Below, piece after piece: positions 1 to 8,228 of a DNA stretch of 64,000 nucleotides. The stretch spans positions 111,285 to 175,284 of the forward strand of contig NZ_JAAKZG010000012.1 of the NCBI RefSeq assembly GCF_011045115.1, read 5' to 3'. The stretch comes from Mesorhizobium zhangyense. Its GTDB lineage: Bacteria > Pseudomonadota > Alphaproteobacteria > Rhizobiales > Rhizobiaceae. Position 1 is the first letter of the stretch; each line of letters starts with the position of its first letter. The notes beneath the pieces are model-generated. The model worked only from the letters and a program-made list of their open reading frames with translations, made no database searches and was not told the origin of the DNA. A program made the translations under genes and the position numbers.

Positions 1-110
1 TCACCAAGCGCAAGTTCCGCACGGTCGATGAGCTCTACGCGTCGGAAGACAATATGGAAGGCTTCAAGGCCTTTGCCGAAAAGCGCGATCCCGTGTGGAA
101 GGGCAAGTAA
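1..110 (+). CDS. Enoyl-CoA hydratase/isomerase family protein, C-terminal end (partial)
   Basis: Only the last 35 codons are present, read in the frame starting at base 3 and ending with TAA at 108-110. The visible tail contains SEDNMEGFKAFAEKRDPVWKGK split around EGFKAF and AEKRDPVW. This is the usual C-terminal signature of crotonase-fold enoyl-CoA hydratases, which add water across 2-enoyl-CoA in fatty-acid or aromatic-acid breakdown. The active-site half of the protein lies outside the window, so the exact reaction cannot be told. The stop lies 5 bases before the likely GTG start of the next gene, which suggests co-transcription. Confidence 0.75.
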   Translation, partial: TKRKFRTVDELYASEDNMEGFKAFAEKRDPVWKGK

Positions 111-115
111 GGCTC

Positions 116-1057
116 GTGACCGACTACACAAAACTGATTGATGCCGAGACCTGGGCCTTTATCGAGCGGACAAATTCCTATTATCCGCCCGATACGATCG
201 ACTACACGATCGAGCAGCAGCGCGCGATTTATGACCGCATGTGCCGTGAGTTCTTTGCCGGCTATCCAGATGGTGTAAAGGCTGAGGACCGCACGCTTAC
301 TGCGCCGTTGCACGAAATCCCGGTCCGCATCTATCGCGCTTCGGCCGACCCCAAGGCCATCGTGGTCTATTATCATGGCGGCGGCTTTATCCTCGGCGGG
401 CTCGACAGCCATGACGATGTCTGCGCCGAGCTTTGCGCACGCACCGGCTACGAAGTCGTGTCGGTCGACTATCGCCTCGCGCCGGAGCATCTGCATCCGG
501 CGGCGTTCGACGATGCTTTTGTCGCGTTCGAATGGGTCGCCAAAAATTATACGCAGCCGATCCTGCTTTGCGGCGATTCCGCCGGCGGCAATCTCGCCGC
601 CGCCGTCAGCCACTCTACGCGCGGCCATGCGCGCCGGCCGGTCGGGCAGGTGCTGATCTATCCGGGCTTGGGTGGCGACCAGTCGAAGGGCTCCTATGTG
701 ACTCACGCCGAAGCGCCGATGCTGACGATGCGTGATATGGCCTTCTACAAGGACATCCGCACTGGCGGCGCCGACGTTTCGGGCGACGTCACCTACACGC
801 CGCTGGCTGACGCCGATTTCTCAAATCTGCCGCCGACGGTGATCGTTACCGCCGAATGCGATCCACTTTCGAGCGACGGGCAGGCCTATGCCGCGCGGGT
901 GATCGCGGCGGGCGGCAAGGCCTTCTCGCATGAAGAGCCGGGACTGGTGCACGGCTATCTGCGCGCCCGCCATACGGTTGGTCGCGCCCGCGCCAGCTTC
1001 ACGCGGATCATCGAAGCGGTGGCGATGCTTGGCCGGCGTGAGTGGGCGTTTGCATAA
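116..1057 (+). CDS. Alpha/beta hydrolase, hormone-sensitive-lipase (HSL) family esterase
   Basis: A 313-aa cytoplasmic esterase/lipase of the bacterial HSL family. The oxyanion motif HGGGF lies at about residues 87-91 and the nucleophile elbow GDSAGG at about 153-158 (Ser 155). The acid is the Asp of ECDPLS near 249 and the catalytic His is in LVHGY near 279, so the triad is complete. No signal peptide is seen. The GTG at 116 is preferred over the in-frame GTG at 95 because it avoids overlap with the upstream crotonase gene and lies just after its stop. The substrate cannot be predicted. The close spacing to the crotonase gene suggests a joint role in breaking down an acyl ester or acyl-CoA, but this is inference. 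Confidence 0.85.
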   Translation: MTDYTKLIDAETWAFIERTNSYYPPDTIDYTIEQQRAIYDRMCREFFAGYPDGVKAEDRTLTAPLHEIPVRIYRASADPKAIVVYYHGGGFILGGLDSHDDVCAELCARTGYEVVSVDYRLAPEHLHPAAFDDAFVAFEWVAKNYTQPILLCGDSAGGNLAAAVSHSTRGHARRPVGQVLIYPGLGGDQSKGSYVTHAEAPMLTMRDMAFYKDIRTGGADVSGDVTYTPLADADFSNLPPTVIVTAECDPLSSDGQAYAARVIAAGGKAFSHEEPGLVHGYLRARHTVGRARASFTRIIEAVAMLGRREWAFA

Positions 1058-1186
1058 AATTCTATGGTCCCAAATAACTTTTGATAAACCTAATTTAGCA
1101 CAACGTTAACGATGGCCGGTCGCGCCGTCATGGTTCGGATGCTAGCCTGACTTCGGGAGGATAAATCCAGGAAGCAGGAAGCGACG

Positions 1187-2614
1187 ATGAACACTGTATT
1201 GAACGCCAAGGGCGTCCCCCTCCCTTACAGCGGCTCCTCGGTCAACCATTTCTCGGCAACGAATTCCGGCCCGCAGCTTGCCGGCAGTGCGCTCAACGAT
1301 TCGATGTGGGGCGACAGTTCGGTCAATGTCGTCATGCAGGGCGGAACGGGCGACGACATCTATTATCTCTATTCGGCCCGTAACAGCGCCTTCGAAAAGG
1401 CCGGTGAAGGTGTTGACACGATCAACACCTGGATGAGCTATCGGCTTCCCGAGAACATCGAGAATCTGACCGTGACCGGCAATGGCCGGGCGGCGATCGG
1501 CAATGACGGCGACAACATCATCAGCGGCGCATCCGGCAGCCAGACCATCGACGGCGGCGCTGGCAACGACGTGCTTAAGGGTGGTGGCGGCGCCGATATT
1601 TTTGTCATTTCGGAGGGCAATGGCAGCGACCTGATACTCGATTTCAGTGTTGACGATCAGGTGCGTCTCGACGGTTACGGTTTTATCTCGTTCGATGCGA
1701 TCCAGTCGAACCTGACCCAAACGGGCGCCAATGTGACGCTCGATCTCGGCAATGACGAGATCCTTGTCTTCGCCAACACCACCGTCGACCAGTTCGATGC
1801 GGGGCGGTTCAAGCTCAGCCTGGACAAGTCCGAGATGAGCCTGTCCTTCTCCGACGATTTCAATTCGCTCAGCCTGTGGAACGGCGAGAGCGGTACGTGG
1901 GATTCGAATTTCTGGTGGGGTGCCGAGAACGGCAGTACCCACACCGGAAATGGTGAGAAGCAGTGGTATATCGACACCAACTACGCGCCGACGAAGTCGG
2001 TCAATCCGTTCAGTATCGATAATGGCGTTCTCACCATCACCGCCGCGCCGACGCCGGATGCGATCAAGCCCGAAGTCAACAATTACGACTATACGTCCGG
2101 CCTGCTGACGACCTACGAGTCGTTTTCGCAGACCTACGGCTATTTCGAGATGCGCGCCGACATGCCGGAAAACCAGGGCGCCTGGCCGGCCTTCTGGCTG
2201 CTGCCGGCGGATGGCTCCTGGCCGCCGGAACTGGACGTGGTGGAAATGCGCGGACAGGAACCCGGCAAGGTGCATGTGACGGCGCATACCAATGAAACCG
2301 GAAGCCACACCTCTGTCTCCTCGGCGGTGAATGTGCCGGATACGTCCGGCTTTCACACCTATGGCGTGCTGTGGACCGAGGAGGAGATCGTCTGGTATTT
2401 CGACGATGTCGAGATCGCGCGCACCGATACGCCGAGCGACATGCACGGGCCGATGTACATGCTGGTCAATCTGGCGGTCGGCGGTGTGGCGGGAACGCCG
2501 GCGGATGGCTTGGCGACGCCGGCCGAGATGCAGATCGACTATATCAAGGCGTATGAGCTGGATGGGGTTACGCAGGCTGCCGCGAAGGCGGGGAGTGGGG
2601 ATTTTCTGGTTTAA
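1187..2614 (+). CDS. RTX-containing glycoside hydrolase family 16 protein, ExsH-like endo-beta-glycanase
   Basis: This 475-aa protein has an N-terminal hemolysin-type calcium-binding region and a C-terminal GH16 domain. Glycine-rich nonapeptides are visible at about residues 50-60 (QGGTGDDIYYL) and 122-141 (DGGAGNDVLKGGGGADIFV). The GH16 domain runs from about 212 to 455 with the catalytic motif ELDVVE at about 348-353. There is no N-terminal signal peptide, as expected for type I secretion. The same order (RTX first, GH16 last) and a similar length are found in rhizobial ExsH, the endo-1,3-1,4-beta-glycanase secreted by PrsDE that trims succinoglycan. No exo or prsDE genes are nearby, so the substrate is inferred only from the family. 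Its own 129-bp upstream gap and a GGGAGGA stretch about 28 bases before the ATG suggest a separate transcript. Confidence 0.88.
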   Translation: MNTVLNAKGVPLPYSGSSVNHFSATNSGPQLAGSALNDSMWGDSSVNVVMQGGTGDDIYYLYSARNSAFEKAGEGVDTINTWMSYRLPENIENLTVTGNGRAAIGNDGDNIISGASGSQTIDGGAGNDVLKGGGGADIFVISEGNGSDLILDFSVDDQVRLDGYGFISFDAIQSNLTQTGANVTLDLGNDEILVFANTTVDQFDAGRFKLSLDKSEMSLSFSDDFNSLSLWNGESGTWDSNFWWGAENGSTHTGNGEKQWYIDTNYAPTKSVNPFSIDNGVLTITAAPTPDAIKPEVNNYDYTSGLLTTYESFSQTYGYFEMRADMPENQGAWPAFWLLPADGSWPPELDVVEMRGQEPGKVHVTAHTNETGSHTSVSSAVNVPDTSGFHTYGVLWTEEEIVWYFDDVEIARTDTPSDMHGPMYMLVNLAVGGVAGTPADGLATPAEMQIDYIKAYELDGVTQAAAKAGSGDFLV

Positions 2615-2642
2615 TCGGTAGGCGTCGCGGAGCCTTTTGGGG

Positions 2643-2740
2643 TGCTACCCCCTCTCCGTCGCGCTGCGCGCGCCACCTTTCCTCGCACCGCAAAGCGGGG
2701 AGAGGTGCCGAGCGCAGCGAGGCGGAGAGGGGTTCTTGAA
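2643..2740. repeat. Palindromic intergenic repeat, hairpin type
   Basis: The gap after the glycanase holds an imperfect inverted repeat. CCCCTCTCCGTCGCGCTGCG on the left pairs with the CGCAGCGAGGCGGAGAGGGG stretch on the right, and an inner CCTCGC...GCGGGGAGAGG segment lies between them. It lies between convergent genes (the plus-strand glycanase and the minus-strand ABC ATPase) and could end both transcripts, though no T run follows. Confidence 0.65.
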
Positions 2741-2779
2741 CGTCGAGCAGGTCGACGCTGCAGGTTAAACGCAGGCCCG

Positions 2780-4435
2780 TCAGTTCCCCGCGCTCTCCAT
2801 GCGCCGGCCCTTGATCGCCTTTTCGAGCCAGCCGATTTCCATTTCTGGAACCGATGAAAGCAGCAGCTCGGTATAGGCGTCGAAGGGTGGCTTCAGCACT
2901 TCGCTTTTCGACCCATAGCGAACGACCTCGCCGCGATACATGACGGCGATGGAATCGGCGATCGACTTCACCGTTGCGAGATCGTGGGTGATGAAGAGAT
3001 AGGCGACCTGCTCTTCCTTCTGCAGTTCCAGAAGCAGCTCAAGGATGCCGTGAGCGACCAGCGGATCGAGCGCCGAGGTCACCTCGTCGCAGATGATGAG
3101 CTTGGGCTTGGCGGCGAGCGCGCGGGCAATGCAGACGCGCTGCTTCTGCCCGCCCGAAAGCTCTGCCGGGTAGCGGTCGATGAAGCCCTTGCCCATCTCG
3201 ATCTTGTCGAGGAGTTCGGCCACGCGCGCGTCGCGCTGCTTGCCGCGCATGCCGAAATAGAACTCGAGCGGCCGGCCGATGATGGTGCCGACGGTCTGGC
3301 GCGGGTTCATTGCTACGTCGGCCATCTGGTAGATCATCTGGAGCTGGCGCAGATCGTCCTTGGTGCGGTCGGCGAGGCGGTTTGCCAGCGGCCTTCCGGC
3401 GAAGGTGACGTTGCCTTCAAGCGGCGGCAAAAGGCCGGTGACAGCACGCGCCAGCGTCGACTTGCCGGAGCCGGATTCGCCGACGACGGCGAGCGTCTGG
3501 CCGGGATAAATGTCGACGGAGACGTTTTTCAGCACCTTCACCGCGCCACCGCCATAGGCGGCCGTGACATTCTTCACCGACAGGAACGGCGTGGTGCCGG
3601 GCTTCTGCTCCTCGTGGGTGATCTCGTGAACCGAAACGAGCTGGTTGGTGTATTCCTGGCGCGGTTCCTTGATGATCTGGCGCGTGCCGCCCCATTCGAC
3701 CAGCCGGCCATGGCGCAGCACCATGATCTCGTCCGACACCTGCGCCACCACGGCGAGGTCGTGGGTGATGTAGAGCGCGGCGACACCGGTATCGCGGATG
3801 GCATCCTTGATTGCCGCCAGAACGTCGATCTGCGTGGTCACGTCGAGCGCGGTCGTCGGCTCGTCGAAGACGATCAGGTCGGGTTCCGAACACAGCGCCA
3901 TCGCGGTCATGACGCGCTGGAGCTGGCCGCCGGAGACCTGATGCGGGAAGCGCTTGCCGATGTTCTCGGGGTCCGGCAGGCTAAGCTTCTTGAACAGCGC
4001 CACAGCGCGCTTTTCGGCCTGGGCGCGGGTGCCTGTGCCATGCAGGAGGGATGCCTCGACGACCTGGTCCATCAGCCGGTGGGCCGGGTTGAAGGCGGCA
4101 GCGGCCGATTGCGCGACATAGCAGACCTCGCGGCCGCGCAGCTTGCGGATGCCGCTCTTTCCGCTGGTGAGGATATCGCGGCCATTGATGAAGACCTGCC
4201 CGCCGGTGATCCTGACACCGCCGCGGCCATAGCCGAGCGACGACAGGCCGATGGTCGATTTGCCGGCGCCGGATTCGCCGATCAGGCCGAGCACCTTGCC
4301 TTTCTTCAGGGTCAGCGACACGTCATGCACCAGCGTGATGTTGCGCGGCTCTTCGCCGGGCGGGTAGACCTTGGCCTCGATGCGCAGGTTGCGGATGTCG
4401 AGCAGATTGTCGCTCGGGGTCGCCAGATTAGCCAT
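2780..4435 (-). CDS. Dipeptide/oligopeptide ABC transporter, fused double ATP-binding protein (DppDF type)
   Basis: This 551-aa protein holds two nucleotide-binding domains in one chain. Walker A is GESGAGKST at about residues 53-61 and GESGSGKST at about 319-327, with signature motifs VSGGQLQR and LSGGQKQR. Each half is followed by a Walker B ending in DEPT or DEVT. The protein powers import through the two adjacent permeases. Most Dpp/Opp systems encode the D and F ATPases as separate genes, so the fusion is a variant seen in many rhizobial systems. The ATG at 4435 (MANLATPSDN) is chosen over the upstream in-frame start at 4507 because the longer form adds unrelated residues and runs far into the permease gene. 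It overlaps that gene by 8 bases and is translationally coupled. Confidence 0.92.
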   Translation of the reverse strand: MANLATPSDNLLDIRNLRIEAKVYPPGEEPRNITLVHDVSLTLKKGKVLGLIGESGAGKSTIGLSSLGYGRGGVRITGGQVFINGRDILTSGKSGIRKLRGREVCYVAQSAAAAFNPAHRLMDQVVEASLLHGTGTRAQAEKRAVALFKKLSLPDPENIGKRFPHQVSGGQLQRVMTAMALCSEPDLIVFDEPTTALDVTTQIDVLAAIKDAIRDTGVAALYITHDLAVVAQVSDEIMVLRHGRLVEWGGTRQIIKEPRQEYTNQLVSVHEITHEEQKPGTTPFLSVKNVTAAYGGGAVKVLKNVSVDIYPGQTLAVVGESGSGKSTLARAVTGLLPPLEGNVTFAGRPLANRLADRTKDDLRQLQMIYQMADVAMNPRQTVGTIIGRPLEFYFGMRGKQRDARVAELLDKIEMGKGFIDRYPAELSGGQKQRVCIARALAAKPKLIICDEVTSALDPLVAHGILELLLELQKEEQVAYLFITHDLATVKSIADSIAVMYRGEVVRYGSKSEVLKPPFDAYTELLLSSVPEMEIGWLEKAIKGRRMESAGN

Positions 4436-5258
4436 TGCCGCGGCCTCCCTTGAGATCGGTCGTGCGGTTGAGCACCCAGTCGGCGACGAGATTGACGGAA
4501 ATGGCAAGCGCTGCGATCGCGGCGGCGGGGATAAGCGCTGCCGGAATGCCGAAGACGATGCCGTCCTTGTTTTCCTTGACCATGCCGCCCCAGTCAGCTG
4601 CCGGCGGTTGGACGCCGAGGCCGAGGAAGGACAGGGCCGACAACAGTAGCACCGAGTAGATGAAGCGCAGGCCGAGTTCCGATACCAGCGGCGACAGCGC
4701 GTTCGGCAGGATCTCGCGGAAGATGATCCAGCGGCGGCCTTCGCCGCGCAGCTTTGCCGCCTCGACGAAATCCATGACGTTGATGTCGACGGCCACTGCG
4801 CGCGACAGGCGGTAGACGCGGGTCGAGTCGAGGATGCCCATGACCATGATCAGCACGAAGATGTTCGTGGGCAGGACCGAGAGCACGACGAGCGCGAAGA
4901 TCAGCGTCGGGATTGCCATCAGGAGATCGACGAAGCGCGACATGATCATGTCGAACCAACCGCCGACGACGGCGGCGGTGAAGCCCAGGATCGAGCCCAG
5001 CGAGAAGGACAGCGCGGTCGCGAGAACCGCGATGAAGATCGTCGTTCTTGCGCCATAGATCATGCGTGAGAGCAGGTCACGGCCGAGATTGTCGGTGCCG
5101 AGCAGGAAGTTCGCCGACGATGGCTCCCAGACCTGGCCGACGATTTCGCCGAGCCCGTAAGGCGCGATGAGCGGCGCGAAGATGGCGGTAAGGAGGAAGA
5201 GCGTCGTGAAGATCAGGCCGATCACGGCGCCGAGGGGGATTCTTGTCAGACTAAGCAT
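4428..5258 (-). CDS. Dipeptide-type ABC transporter permease (DppC-like)
   Basis: A 276-aa inner-membrane permease with about six transmembrane helices. The first helix is near residues 10-32, followed by the periplasmic stretch with LLGTDNLGRDLLSRMIYGA that typifies DppC/OppC subunits. The ABC-interacting EAA loop is visible as FVEAAKLRGEGRRWIIFREILPNA split around residues 160-185. It forms a heterodimer with the product of the next upstream gene. Its start is 13 bases after the stop of that gene on the minus strand and its 3' end overlaps the ATPase gene, so the whole set is one operon. Confidence 0.92.
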   Translation of the reverse strand: MLSLTRIPLGAVIGLIFTTLFLLTAIFAPLIAPYGLGEIVGQVWEPSSANFLLGTDNLGRDLLSRMIYGARTTIFIAVLATALSFSLGSILGFTAAVVGGWFDMIMSRFVDLLMAIPTLIFALVVLSVLPTNIFVLIMVMGILDSTRVYRLSRAVAVDINVMDFVEAAKLRGEGRRWIIFREILPNALSPLVSELGLRFIYSVLLLSALSFLGLGVQPPAADWGGMVKENKDGIVFGIPAALIPAAAIAALAISVNLVADWVLNRTTDLKGGRGNG

Positions 5259-5270
5259 AGCTGCGCGCCC

Positions 5271-6227
5271 TCACTTCGGATGCCGGAGGCGCGGATTGGC
5301 GATGATCGCCGCTATGTCCGCGATGATGTTGAGGCCGATATAGACGGCGGCGAAGATCAGCCCGACCGCCTGCACCACCGGCACGTCGCGCTTGGCGACA
5401 TGGTCGACGAGATACTGGCCCATGCCGGGATAGACGAAGATGACCTCCACCACGACCACGCCGACGATGAGGAAGGCGAGGTTGAGCATGACGACGTTGA
5501 TGATCGGCGCGATCGCATTGGGAAATGCGTGCTTGCGGATGACGTTGAAGGCCGACAAGCCTTTCAGTTCGGCGGTTTCGACATAGGCCGACTGCATGAC
5601 GTTGAGGATGGCGGCGCGCGTCATGCGCATCATATGCGCCAGCACCACCAGCGTCAGCGCGGTAGCGGGCAGGGCGATCGCCTGCATGCGCTGGCCGAAG
5701 GGCATGCCTTCATAGACGGTTGAAATGCCGGGGAACCATTGCAGCTTCACGGCGAAAAAAAAGACCAGCACATAGCCGATGAGGAATTCCGGCAGCGAAG
5801 TCGAGGCTAGCGCAAGGCCGGATATGAGCTTGTCGACGAAGCCGTTGCGGTAGCGCACGGCGAGCAGGCCGAGAATGATCGCCAGCGGTACCGAGACGAT
5901 GGCTGCCCAGAAGGCCAGGAACAGCGTGTTCCACAACCGGCCCTTGATCGACGTCGCAATGTCCTGGCCGCTCGACAGAGCGGTGCCGAGATCGCCGGTC
6001 AGCACGCCGCCGAGCCACTTGAAATAGCGGACATAGGCGGGATCGTTGAGGCCCATGGCCTCGCGCAGGTTTGCAAGCGCCTGCGGCGTCGCCGACTGGC
6101 CGAGGATGGATTGTGCGACGTCGCCGGGCAGGATTTGCGTGCCGGCGAAGATCAGGACCGAAACGGCCAGAAGCAGGAGCACGCCCAGCGCCAGGCGCTG
6201 GGCTATCAGTTTCAGGATGGGAGCCAT
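5271..6227 (-). CDS. Dipeptide-type ABC transporter permease (DppB-like)
   Basis: A 318-aa inner-membrane permease of the DppB/OppB family. The N-terminal helix (LALGVLLLLAVSVLIFAGTQ) is followed by the family motif LPGDVAQSILGQSATPQAL. An EAA-type loop (ETAELKGLSAFNVIRKHAF) lies near residues 195-215, and FVYPGMGQYLVDHVAKRD is close to the C-terminal part. It pairs with the DppC-like protein to form the transmembrane channel. It sits 16 bases downstream of the binding-protein gene in the same minus-strand operon. Confidence 0.92.
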   Translation of the reverse strand: MAPILKLIAQRLALGVLLLLAVSVLIFAGTQILPGDVAQSILGQSATPQALANLREAMGLNDPAYVRYFKWLGGVLTGDLGTALSSGQDIATSIKGRLWNTLFLAFWAAIVSVPLAIILGLLAVRYRNGFVDKLISGLALASTSLPEFLIGYVLVFFFAVKLQWFPGISTVYEGMPFGQRMQAIALPATALTLVVLAHMMRMTRAAILNVMQSAYVETAELKGLSAFNVIRKHAFPNAIAPIINVVMLNLAFLIVGVVVVEVIFVYPGMGQYLVDHVAKRDVPVVQAVGLIFAAVYIGLNIIADIAAIIANPRLRHPK

Positions 6228-6243
6228 CTGGACAAGGCCGAAC

Positions 6244-7827
6244 TCAGGCCTGGACCCAGCACTTGGACAGTGCGTAGCCGCCCATCATTTCCTGGTTGCC
6301 ATCGGGCGACCACCCTCCGACCTTGGCGCTGGTGGCGTCGATGAAGTCGTTGAACATCGGCGTGATGACGCCGCCCTCGTCGCGCACCATCTCGCCCATC
6401 GACTTGTAGATGGCGGTGCGCTTTTCCTTGTCGAGTTCCGAGCGTGCCTGGAACAGCAGCTTGTCGAAGTCCTCGCGCATGAAACGCGTGTCGTTCCAGT
6501 CCGCCTTGGAATAATAGGCGGTGGTGTACATCTGGTCCTGCGTCGGGCGCCCGCCCCAGTAGGAGGCCGAGAAGGGCTGCTTGTTCCAGACTTCCGACCA
6601 ATAGCCGTCGCCCGGCTCGCGCTTTACCTCGATGGTGATGCCGGCCTTGGCAGCGCTCTGCTGGTAAAGCTGGGCTGCGTCCACGGCGCCGGGGAAGGCA
6701 ACGTCGGAAGTGCGCATCAGCACCGTGCCGGAGTGGCCGGACTTCTTGTAGTGGAAGGCAGCCTTTTCCGGATCGAACTTGCGCTGCTCGATCTCGGCGA
6801 ACAGCGGATAGGCCTTGTTGATCGGCGTGTCGTTGCCGATGGAGCCGTAGCCCATCAGGATCTTCTGCAGCATCTCCTCGCGGTCGAGCGCGAATTTCAG
6901 CGCCAGCCGCAGATCGTTGTTGTCGAAGGGCGCGGTGTTGCAGTGGGCGATGAACACATAGTGGCCGCGCCCGGCGACGTTCTGGATGGTGACGCCGGGA
7001 ACGCGCTTGATGAGTTCGACGATCTTGGGCTCGACGCGGTTGATCATGTCGACCTGGCCGCCCTGAAGGGCGGAGGTGCGGGCGGTCGCGTCATTGATGA
7101 TGATGATCTCGATCTGGTCGGCAAAGCCGCGATCGTCGCGCCAGTAATTGGCAAACTTCTCGCCGCCGAGACGCACGCCGGCCTCATTGACGGTGACCTT
7201 GTAGGGGCCGGTACCAATGCCTTCGTCCGGCTTGTCCTTGCCGCCATTCGGCTGGATCATCAAGTGATAATCATCGAGCAGGTAGGGCAGATCGGCGTTG
7301 GCTTCCTTGAGCGTGAAGACAACGTTCTGGCCGTCGACCTTGATCGTGTCGATGCCGCCCATGATGCCGAGCGCGCCGGATTTCGACTTCTCGTCGGAAT
7401 GCCGCTCCATCGTCGCCAGCACGTCGGCCGGGGTCATTTCCTTGCCGTTGTGGAACTGCACGCCCTTGCGGATCTTGAAGGTCCAGACCTTGGCATCGTC
7501 CGATGCGCCCCATTCCTCGGCCAGCGCGGGCTTGACTTCGCCATCGGCGGTAAGCTGGACGAGCTGCTCGCCCCACTGCCGGCCGAAGAAATAAGGCACC
7601 TGGCTCGACCATGAAGCCGGGTCGAGGCTGTCGGTGGCAGCGCCGCCGACCATGCCGGCCTTGAGGACGCCGCCCTTCTGCGGGCCAGCGGCGAAGGCGG
7701 CTGTGCCGAGCAGCGAATTGGCGAAAGTGGCGGTAACGCCGAGAGCCGCGGCGCGGCCGAGAAAATCACGCCGGCTCAATTTGCCGACGGCTACACGATG
7801 GCTCAGGAATTCGAGTTCATTCGACAT
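6244..7827 (-). CDS. Dipeptide-type ABC transporter periplasmic substrate-binding protein with Tat signal
   Basis: This 527-aa solute-binding protein belongs to family 5 (DppA/OppA type) and is the first gene of the importer operon. The N-terminus contains the twin-arginine motif SRRDFLGRAAALG near residue 21, followed by a hydrophobic stretch and an AFAAG cleavage region, so export of the folded protein by the Tat route is likely. Family-5 features such as WTFKIRKGVQFHNGKEMTPAD are present. The ATG at 7827 (MSNELEF) has AGGA about 8 bases upstream and is preferred over the in-frame GTG at 7842, which would overlap that ribosome site. The ligand is unknown. The peptidase-like hydrolase upstream suggests a peptide or an amide/ester. 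Confidence 0.9.
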   Translation of the reverse strand: MSNELEFLSHRVAVGKLSRRDFLGRAAALGVTATFANSLLGTAAFAAGPQKGGVLKAGMVGGAATDSLDPASWSSQVPYFFGRQWGEQLVQLTADGEVKPALAEEWGASDDAKVWTFKIRKGVQFHNGKEMTPADVLATMERHSDEKSKSGALGIMGGIDTIKVDGQNVVFTLKEANADLPYLLDDYHLMIQPNGGKDKPDEGIGTGPYKVTVNEAGVRLGGEKFANYWRDDRGFADQIEIIIINDATARTSALQGGQVDMINRVEPKIVELIKRVPGVTIQNVAGRGHYVFIAHCNTAPFDNNDLRLALKFALDREEMLQKILMGYGSIGNDTPINKAYPLFAEIEQRKFDPEKAAFHYKKSGHSGTVLMRTSDVAFPGAVDAAQLYQQSAAKAGITIEVKREPGDGYWSEVWNKQPFSASYWGGRPTQDQMYTTAYYSKADWNDTRFMREDFDKLLFQARSELDKEKRTAIYKSMGEMVRDEGGVITPMFNDFIDATSAKVGGWSPDGNQEMMGGYALSKCWVQA

Positions 7828-7994
7828 ATAGAGGTTCCTCACTCTGTTAGGTGACCGTTATCGGTCTTGATTTCTTGTTGAGGGAATATTGCTCGCAACA
7901 TCGCGCCGCGCGCAAGGCAGTTTGCGACATGACGTGGCGTAAATGATGCGTGATGGTGGACCAACGCCGGCAGTTCTCGGCGGTCCCGGCCGAT

Positions 7995-8014
7995 GAGCGG
8001 GAAATATCCCGCTC
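7995..8014 (-). promoter_or_regulatory. Hairpin between leader ORF and binding-protein gene
   Basis: The RNA-sense strand reads GAGCGGGA, a 4-base loop UAUU, then UCCCGCUC, giving a perfect 8-bp stem. No U tract follows, so it is not a standard intrinsic terminator. It could be an RNA-stability or processing element that raises the binding-protein gene over the hydrolase transcript. Confidence 0.5.
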
Positions 8015-8026
8015 CGCAGCGAAGGC

Positions 8027-8077
8027 CTAGAAGGCGATAACTGGAAAAAGGCCTGAATAGGCGTAATCGTTCGACAT
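8027..8077 (-). CDS. Candidate 16-aa leader peptide upstream of the dipeptide importer
   Basis: The minus strand reads ATG at 8077-8075 to TAG at 8029-8027 and encodes MSNDYAYSGLFPVIAF. A strong ribosome site (GGGGAGA) lies about 5 bases before the ATG, which is better than for many full genes here. The stop is followed after 12 bases by the hairpin at 7995-8014. The arrangement resembles a translated leader preceding a structured region, but there is no run of one amino acid that would mark classical attenuation. No family is recognised. It could also be a chance ORF. Confidence 0.4.
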   Translation of the reverse strand: MSNDYAYSGLFPVIAF

Positions 8078-8228
8078 CGATTTCTCCCCGGTCCGGTGGT
8101 TTGGCGGGCGTCGATTTTCTCTTTCGAACAGCAGAAATACTGAATGCAGAACCGGCATCTAACGATGCCGGTCGAGACATGAAATGACGCAAATAGAATG
8201 TCGTATTTAGACCAATGCGTTTCATTCG

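Larger units (their letters stand above)
7828..8228 (-). promoter_or_regulatory. 401-bp leader/promoter region of the dipeptide-type importer
   Basis: This gap separates the hydrolase gene from the binding-protein gene on the minus strand. It holds a 16-codon ORF with a strong ribosome site (8027-8077), a GC-rich hairpin (7995-8014) and a TGGT-GG-ACCA palindrome at 7954-7963. Longer open frames across it (127 and 171 codons) have no ribosome site and no family resemblance, so I read the gap as regulatory rather than protein-coding. Confidence 0.5.

Noticed and set aside
1142..2446. A 434-codon frame on the minus strand opposite the glycanase gene
   Set aside because: It has no family resemblance or ribosome site, and lies opposite a well-supported gene. 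GC-rich codon use creates such frames, as at 2984-4453, 6046-7614, 14649-16589 and 17274-19226.
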